DNA of 41,501 nt from the IMG/VR virus record IMGVR_UViG_3300045051_000730, positions 1-41,501 of that record. One strand, 5' to 3'. Positions 36,968-41,501 of this stretch are shown in pieces. Each line of letters begins with the position of its first letter. Position 1 is the stretch's first letter. The translations under genes and the position numbers were made by a program. A model generated the notes under the pieces. It had not been told where the DNA came from. It saw only the letters and a program-made list of their open reading frames with translations, and made no database searches. The DNA is from a virus.

Positions 36968-39303
36968 TGGGAATGGTGCAGAGCAAGCTGCCTGACGGGA
37001 CGTGGCTCAAGTACGATTCCGAGAAACCGCCGCCGGAGATCCTGCAGCTGCGCGCCGGCGCTGCAGGTGGTGGTGGTGGTGGAGCTCCTCCAGCTGCTGC
37101 TCCGGGTCCGTCAGCCCCTGGAGCCGGTGGCGACGGTGGTGGCGCCGTGGTTCAGCCGAACGTCGACCCATCGATGGCCAACACGGCGCCGCCGCCGCTC
37201 GATCGCAGTGGAGCTCCTGGCGGAGGGCCGCAGGAACCGCCCGACTATTCCTGGATGACCCCCGAGGCGATGGGGCCTGCTCTCGAGGGCGTCACTGCTG
37301 GCTGGCTGAGCGAGATCTCCGGCCTGATCGGCGGCCTGATGGGCATGGCCCGCGGTGAAGAGGCGTCAGCCGCCAAGGCTCGTACCGAGGAGGCGAGCAA
37401 CCAGCGGCTCGAGGAGTACCGCAAGCAGCATCCGGTGGCCTCGGCGGCGCTGGAGCTCGGCGGCGCGGGCTTGAGTGCTGCCGCGCTGCCCGAGGTCAAG
37501 GCGGCGGAGTATCTCGGCGTCGGCGGTCGCGTCGCGCCGCGCGTGGTCAACTCGGCCGCCACCGGCACCACCTATGGCGGCATCTATGGGGGCGGCAAGG
37601 GTGAGGGCCCAGACATCGCGGCGCGCTCCGGGGACATCCTCCGCGGCGCAGCCGAGGGCCTGGTAGCTGGGCCGGTGGGCGAGGGGGTCGGCCAAGCTCT
37701 CTCTTGGGGTGCCCGCAAGATAATGGCTCCCTTTCAGCGGGGCTCTGATCGAGCGGCCGCTGGTGCGGTTGTCGGCGCGATCGATAAAGACCTGCCCAAC
37801 ATGAGCCACGCCGAGCAGCTGCAGTTCATGCGCGATCGGCAGGCCGAGGGGCATGACTTCCGCGTCGCCGACATCGCCACCGCCCGCAACGTCGGCACTG
37901 GTCAGCCAGGCGAGCTCGCCGGCGCCTTCAAGCGCGGCGCGAACGTCGGCGGAGCCACGACCCAGGATCTGGCGCGGGCCTCGGCGAATGTTTCCGGCGA
38001 TGCCCGCAACACGATCGAGGACGTCACCGGGCCGCGCTTCGCCCGACAAGGCGATGACTTCGAGGCGGCGATCGAGCGGCACACCGGCGGCATGGGCCAG
38101 GAGACCGGCCGCGGTCTCGACGACCGCCTGGCCTTGGCGTCTAAGACCTCGCGCAAGCCTTACTACGATCGCGCCTACGAGAAGGGCGATGTCGGCATCC
38201 AGATGACGCCGCCGATCGGCGAGCTCATGAGCGATCCGACCTTCCGAAAATTCATGGAGAAGGGCCGCGACGCGCTCGCCAGGAGCAACACTGCAGCTCG
38301 GGCGACGGGCGGCCAGGTCTGGGAGCATCTCGGCACCGCCGGCGGTGGCGTCCGCGATCCGACTCGGGCACGGGCCACGCTCGCCTATTGGGACCAGGTC
38401 AAGCGTGAGATCGACGACGCCTGGAATGCGGCCAAGCGCGCCGGCAACAATAACGAGGCGCGGATCCTCAACGACTATCGGCAGGCGCTGCGCGGCGAAC
38501 TGATCCGCCAGGTGCCGGAGTATGGCGACGCGCTCGGGGTGGCAGAGAGCCTGTTCGGAGCAAAGGACGCCGGCGAGCTCGGCAGCACCATGGCGGCGCG
38601 CAACTCTGATGCGATCGACCTTCGTCGCGCCCAGGCGAAGATGACGCCGGAGGATCGAGCCTTCTTCCGCGCCAACTGGGTGAGCCACTACGTCGGTCAG
38701 CTGCGCGACACCAGCAACGCTCGCAACATCATCGTCAACTTCGCCAAGTCGCCAGAGGCCAAGGCGCAGCTCGAGGCGGTTCTCGGTCGCGACGCCGCCG
38801 AGAAGCTGATGGCGCACCTGCAGGTGACCAAGATGATGGACCGCATGAAGGGCGCGGTGAGCGGCAACTCGACCACCGTCCGCCAGTTCGTGCAGCAACA
38901 CCTGCCGACTGTCATAGGCAGTGGGTCGCTCGGCAGCGGCGGTCTGACGGCTGCAGCGCTAATCGCCCATGGGGGTATGGACCTGAAGCATCTTGCCGCC
39001 GCCGGCGCTGCCGCCGGGGCCGGCGCGGTTGGGCGCGGGCTGGCGAAGAAAGCCGGGACCATCCGCGAGACAGGGGCGAAGAAGATCGCCGAACTGCTGA
39101 TGAGCGACGATCCGGCTCGCTACGAGGCAGCGATCAACATGATCGCGCACTCGCCGGCCATCCTCAGAAACCTCGAGCGATTCATCAGTCGCGGAGTCCT
39201 CGGGGCCGGCGTCGCCACGCCGGAACATTTCGACATGCGATTGAATCGACCGGCAGCAACAGGCCTCGGCTGGGGTGCCGGCGGCAATAGGGGGGGCCAA
39301 TGA
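36967..39303 (+). CDS. Large internal virion/ejection protein, 778 aa
   Basis: TAATG overlap with the previous gene. N-terminal 95 residues: Gly/Pro-rich linker. Residues about 100-240 have alternating helical and Gly/Ala hydrophobic stretches (ASAALELGGAGLSAAALPEV, GGIYGGGKGEGPD) like alphaproteobacterial prophage internal proteins. A long helical body follows (EDRAFFRANWVSHYVGQLRD), and a Gly/Ala-rich hydrophobic region (about 660-700) may insert into membrane during ejection. No catalytic motif. By order and size the counterpart of the P22 gp16/20 proteins. Confidence 0.6.
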   Translation: MGMVQSKLPDGTWLKYDSEKPPPEILQLRAGAAGGGGGGAPPAAAPGPSAPGAGGDGGGAVVQPNVDPSMANTAPPPLDRSGAPGGGPQEPPDYSWMTPEAMGPALEGVTAGWLSEISGLIGGLMGMARGEEASAAKARTEEASNQRLEEYRKQHPVASAALELGGAGLSAAALPEVKAAEYLGVGGRVAPRVVNSAATGTTYGGIYGGGKGEGPDIAARSGDILRGAAEGLVAGPVGEGVGQALSWGARKIMAPFQRGSDRAAAGAVVGAIDKDLPNMSHAEQLQFMRDRQAEGHDFRVADIATARNVGTGQPGELAGAFKRGANVGGATTQDLARASANVSGDARNTIEDVTGPRFARQGDDFEAAIERHTGGMGQETGRGLDDRLALASKTSRKPYYDRAYEKGDVGIQMTPPIGELMSDPTFRKFMEKGRDALARSNTAARATGGQVWEHLGTAGGGVRDPTRARATLAYWDQVKREIDDAWNAAKRAGNNNEARILNDYRQALRGELIRQVPEYGDALGVAESLFGAKDAGELGSTMAARNSDAIDLRRAQAKMTPEDRAFFRANWVSHYVGQLRDTSNARNIIVNFAKSPEAKAQLEAVLGRDAAEKLMAHLQVTKMMDRMKGAVSGNSTTVRQFVQQHLPTVIGSGSLGSGGLTAAALIAHGGMDLKHLAAAGAAAGAGAVGRGLAKKAGTIRETGAKKIAELLMSDDPARYEAAINMIAHSPAILRNLERFISRGVLGAGVATPEHFDMRLNRPAATGLGWGAGGNRGGQ

Positions 39304-40187
39304 GCGGCTTGTGGCACATCAGCCAGCAGCAGGTGCTGAACAACGACGGCACGCCGTCGCCTGGCAGCTTGGCCTACTTCTACCAGGCGGCAACCCTGAC
39401 CCCGATCACGGTCTATCAGGACTACGCCCTCGGCGTGCCGTGGAACCAGCCGGTCGTCGCGGACGGCTATGGACGCTTCCCGGCGGTCTACCTCGACGAC
39501 AGCGTCAGCAGCTTCTACCGGCACCGCGTCACCGACGCCGACGGTCTCGAGCTGATCAGCCTGATCGTGATGCCGATCATCGGCACCGGCGGCGGTGGCG
39601 GTGGCGGCTCGCCGGTCGACCCCTCGGCGCTGTTCATCACCGGCGACACCTTCTGGCAACCGGCCAACACGACGAGGAGCGGCTGCGTGCGGGCCAACGC
39701 GCGCACCATCGGCAACGCGGTCAGCGGCGCCACCGAGAGGGCGAACGCCGACTGCGCGGCCCTCTTCGCGTTCCTGTGGCTGAATCTCTCCGACACGGTC
39801 TGCCCGGTCTCCGGCGGGCGCGGCGCCTCGGCCGTCGCCGACTTCGGCGCCAACAAGCGCATCGGCCTGCCCGACCTCCGCGGCCGTGGCCTCTTCGGCC
39901 TCGACGACATGGGCAACACCGCGATCGGCCGCATCACTGCCGCGACCTTCGCGCCGAGCGGCGTCGTGCCTGGTGCGTCGGGCGGCGTGCAGAACGTCAC
40001 GCTGTCGACAGCCCAGCTGCCTGCGCACACTCACACGGTGGCCAACACCACGACGGTGCAGAGCGGCGCCGGCGCGGCGAACATCCACACCAACGGCACC
40101 GCGGTGGCGTCGGGCTCGCAGGGCAGCGGCTCGGCGGTGACCACCATCAGCCCCGGCATGCTCGGAACCTGGTTCATCAAGCTATGA
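39300..40187 (+). CDS. Tail-collar-domain fibre protein, 295 aa
   Basis: ATGA overlap with the ejection gene. N-terminal virion-attachment part: GSLAYFYQAATLTPITVYQD and GRFPAVYLDD, as in podovirus tail fibres. A Gly-rich hinge (GGGGGGGS), then a phage tail-collar domain: KRIGLPDLRGRGLFGLDDMG and LSTAQLPAHTHT, which typically forms a fibre tip or a short collar. Likely works next to the main fibre encoded two genes downstream. No chaperone seen adjacent. Confidence 0.75.
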   Translation: MSGLWHISQQQVLNNDGTPSPGSLAYFYQAATLTPITVYQDYALGVPWNQPVVADGYGRFPAVYLDDSVSSFYRHRVTDADGLELISLIVMPIIGTGGGGGGGSPVDPSALFITGDTFWQPANTTRSGCVRANARTIGNAVSGATERANADCAALFAFLWLNLSDTVCPVSGGRGASAVADFGANKRIGLPDLRGRGLFGLDDMGNTAIGRITAATFAPSGVVPGASGGVQNVTLSTAQLPAHTHTVANTTTVQSGAGAANIHTNGTAVASGSQGSGSAVTTISPGMLGTWFIKL

Positions 40188-40543
40188 CATTCTGGACAGG
40201 CACTCTCCCCCAGGTCACCAACCGCGCGACCTACGACATGACCGTCGAGATCTTCGACGAGACCGGCGAGCTCATGGATCTCTCCGGCATCGACCTGTAC
40301 TTCACGATGACGCCGGTGAACGACCTTTACGACGGCACCTCAATCAATGCCTCGACCGATAGCGGCGAGGTCGTCGCGGTCGGCCTCGGGGTGGCGCAGA
40401 TCACGATCGCGCCGTCGCGGATGCGGCGATGCGCGCCGGCCAACTACAACGTCGGCTTCGCGGCGGTGAGCTCCAGCGACCCAGACGACGCCTGCACGAT
40501 CTTCAAATGCACGCAGAGCATCATCGACGGGGTGACACCATGA
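40184..40543 (+). CDS. Small beta-sandwich tail protein, 119 aa
   Basis: ATGA overlaps on both sides. Sequence resembles an Ig-like or BppU-N-type domain: YDMTVEIFDETGELMDLSGI then DLYFTMTPVN, and AQITIAPSRMRRCAPANYN. Such small domains attach fibres or form collar rings. Function inferred from position between two fibre genes. Confidence 0.6.
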   Translation: MTFWTGTLPQVTNRATYDMTVEIFDETGELMDLSGIDLYFTMTPVNDLYDGTSINASTDSGEVVAVGLGVAQITIAPSRMRRCAPANYNVGFAAVSSSDPDDACTIFKCTQSIIDGVTP

Positions 40544-41501
40544 CGATCAATCTCTCGGGCCGGGTGCTCCCGAAGTTTCCGACTCGGGTCAACGCCGGCG
40601 TCGGCATCGCCGTCGAGAAGAACGGCGGTGTCTGGTCGTTCGCCCTCGACTACACCGACATCGGCCTCTCGGGCTCGCTGTCGACCGGCTTCATCGCGGT
40701 GCAGCTGCCGGACGGTACGTTCGGCAAGGTGCCGGCGAGCTCGGCCCTCGGCCTCTTCTCTGGTGCCGAGCAAGTCAAGACCTCGAGCTATGGCGTGCTG
40801 CCCACCGACGCCGGCTCGCCGCTCATCGGCAATGCTGCAGGGGCGATCACCTTCGACCTGCCGCCGCTCGGCGCGTCGACCGCCGGCTACCTGATCCGCA
40901 ACATCGGGACGGGCACGCTGACGCTCGACCCGAACGGCGCCGAGCTGATCGAGGGCGCCGCGACGATGGCGCTCGTGCGCGGCCAGGGCGCGCTGATCTG
41001 GCCTGGGTTCGACGGCTGGCGGGCGTTCGAGCCGGCGCAGAATCTGCTCACCAAGAGCAACACCTGGACAGCCGTCCAGACCTACCAGGCGCTGAACATC
41101 TTCGCGCCCCCGGCAGTGGCCGGTGGTCAATCCGTCGTCGCGTCATTCCGCAATACGAGCGGCTCGGCGAACACCGAGGTGGCGCTCGAGTTCATGCCGA
41201 ACCTCGCAGCGGCAGGCTTGCGGGCGGCTTACATCGCCTCAAGCAGTGGCGCGGCGGGCGGCAACAACGCCAACCTGATTTTCCGCACGGCGCGGGGCGA
41301 TGTGCCCACCGAGTTCATGCGGCTCGGCGACGGTATCTCTACGGGCGCCGCCGGCGGTGGACTGATGGTCGGCATGACCAGTGCCGGCCTCAACGACCAG
41401 AACGCCGGCACGGTCAATGTCAGCTCCGGCTTCTTCATCAACAACACGAATCTCTTCGCCCGCGCCAACACCTGGACCGCTCTGAACACCTACACGACCA
41501 C
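40540..41501 (+). CDS. Tail fibre, N-terminal part (continues at base 2)
   Basis: Starts at 40540 in an ATGA overlap and remains open to the window end, so it is the 5' part of the fibre whose 3' part is at 2-1585 (same reading phase). About 165 N-terminal residues (MTINLSGRVLPKFPTRVNAG) are unique and likely attach to the virion; a beta domain follows. A first module opens with NTWTAVQTYQALN at about residue 173. The sequence after 41462 (FARANTWTALNTYTT) differs from the matching site at base 240, giving two possible continuations. Confidence 0.75.
   Translation, partial: MTINLSGRVLPKFPTRVNAGVGIAVEKNGGVWSFALDYTDIGLSGSLSTGFIAVQLPDGTFGKVPASSALGLFSGAEQVKTSSYGVLPTDAGSPLIGNAAGAITFDLPPLGASTAGYLIRNIGTGTLTLDPNGAELIEGAATMALVRGQGALIWPGFDGWRAFEPAQNLLTKSNTWTAVQTYQALNIFAPPAVAGGQSVVASFRNTSGSANTEVALEFMPNLAAAGLRAAYIASSSGAAGGNNANLIFRTARGDVPTEFMRLGDGISTGAAGGGLMVGMTSAGLNDQNAGTVNVSSGFFINNTNLFARANTWTALNTYTT
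41223..41462. repeat. Near-identical copy of bases 1-240
   Basis: Same 240 bp as at the window start with one substitution, followed by divergence at the fibre linker. Treat as circular overlap with a variant, see findings. Confidence 0.85.

Noticed and set aside
37366-38901. 511-codon minus-strand open frame
   Set aside because: Antisense shadow of the 778-residue ejection gene.
1-41501. tRNA genes, integrase, DNA polymerase
   Set aside because: No cloverleaf or corresponding protein motifs seen by eye on either strand; tRNAscan and HMM searches were not possible.

Overview
This window looks like an almost complete, circularly permuted genome of a high-GC tailed phage of the podovirus type. 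The host is probably an alphaproteobacterium. That host is inferred from the GC-rich codon use, a DUF3309-type small membrane protein, the RecT-operon coiled-coil protein and the style of the tail-fibre and internal virion proteins. The two ends overlap: bases 1-240 match 41223-41462 with one substitution and then the copies diverge. The sequence therefore behaves like a circle of about 41.2 kb opened inside the tail-fibre gene, in which the two ends carry different continuations of that gene. No integrase, DNA polymerase, RNA polymerase or tRNA was recognised.

Layout. (1) Bases 1-2990 (+): 3' part of the tail fibre, two small unknown genes and an amidase endolysin. (2) Bases 2991-3126: convergent junction with two inverted repeats. 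(3) Bases 3127-9667 (-): a tightly overlapped early operon read leftward. It holds a RecT annealing protein with a YqaJ-type exonuclease, a ParB-fold protein, two zinc-ribbon-like proteins and many small unknowns. (4) Bases 9690-9740: two overlapping divergent sigma70-like promoters that share the same A/T-rich -10 core. (5) Bases 9760-17364 (+): an XRE regulator, a GapR-like protein, a RuvC-like resolvase, a PD-(D/E)XK-like protein, a replication initiator with an iteron-like purine tract, and small genes including a possible Acb2/Tad1-type nucleotide sponge and a Gp49-family protein. (6) Bases 17491-17804 (-): a two-gene cassette of a secreted protein and a 26-residue membrane peptide, lying against the flow of its neighbours and bounded by a stem-loop. 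(7) Bases 17860-41501 (+): the late operon, with terminases, possible holin, P22-type portal, an accessory block of envelope-like small proteins, scaffold, major capsid protein, connector/tail genes, a run of large internal (ejection) proteins including an M15-LysM murein hydrolase, a collar fibre and the 5' part of the main tail fibre, which continues at base 1.

How it works together. The XRE protein probably acts on the shared promoter core to set leftward (recombination) against rightward (replication) expression. RecT and YqaJ with the RuvC-like resolvase would make and resolve concatemers for headful packaging by the TerS/TerL pair. The portal, gp10-like plug and ejection proteins follow P22 logic. 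Lysis would use the Zn-amidase plus one of several small membrane proteins.

Most unusual signals: a perfect 16-bp parS-like palindrome inside a virion gene of a phage that also encodes a ParB-fold protein; a recurring DYAxGL(K) peptide in five proteins; a possible 59-residue anti-CBASS/Thoeris sponge; a scaffold carrying the same DFFADAVG motif at both ends; and a hairpin abutting the capsid start codon.
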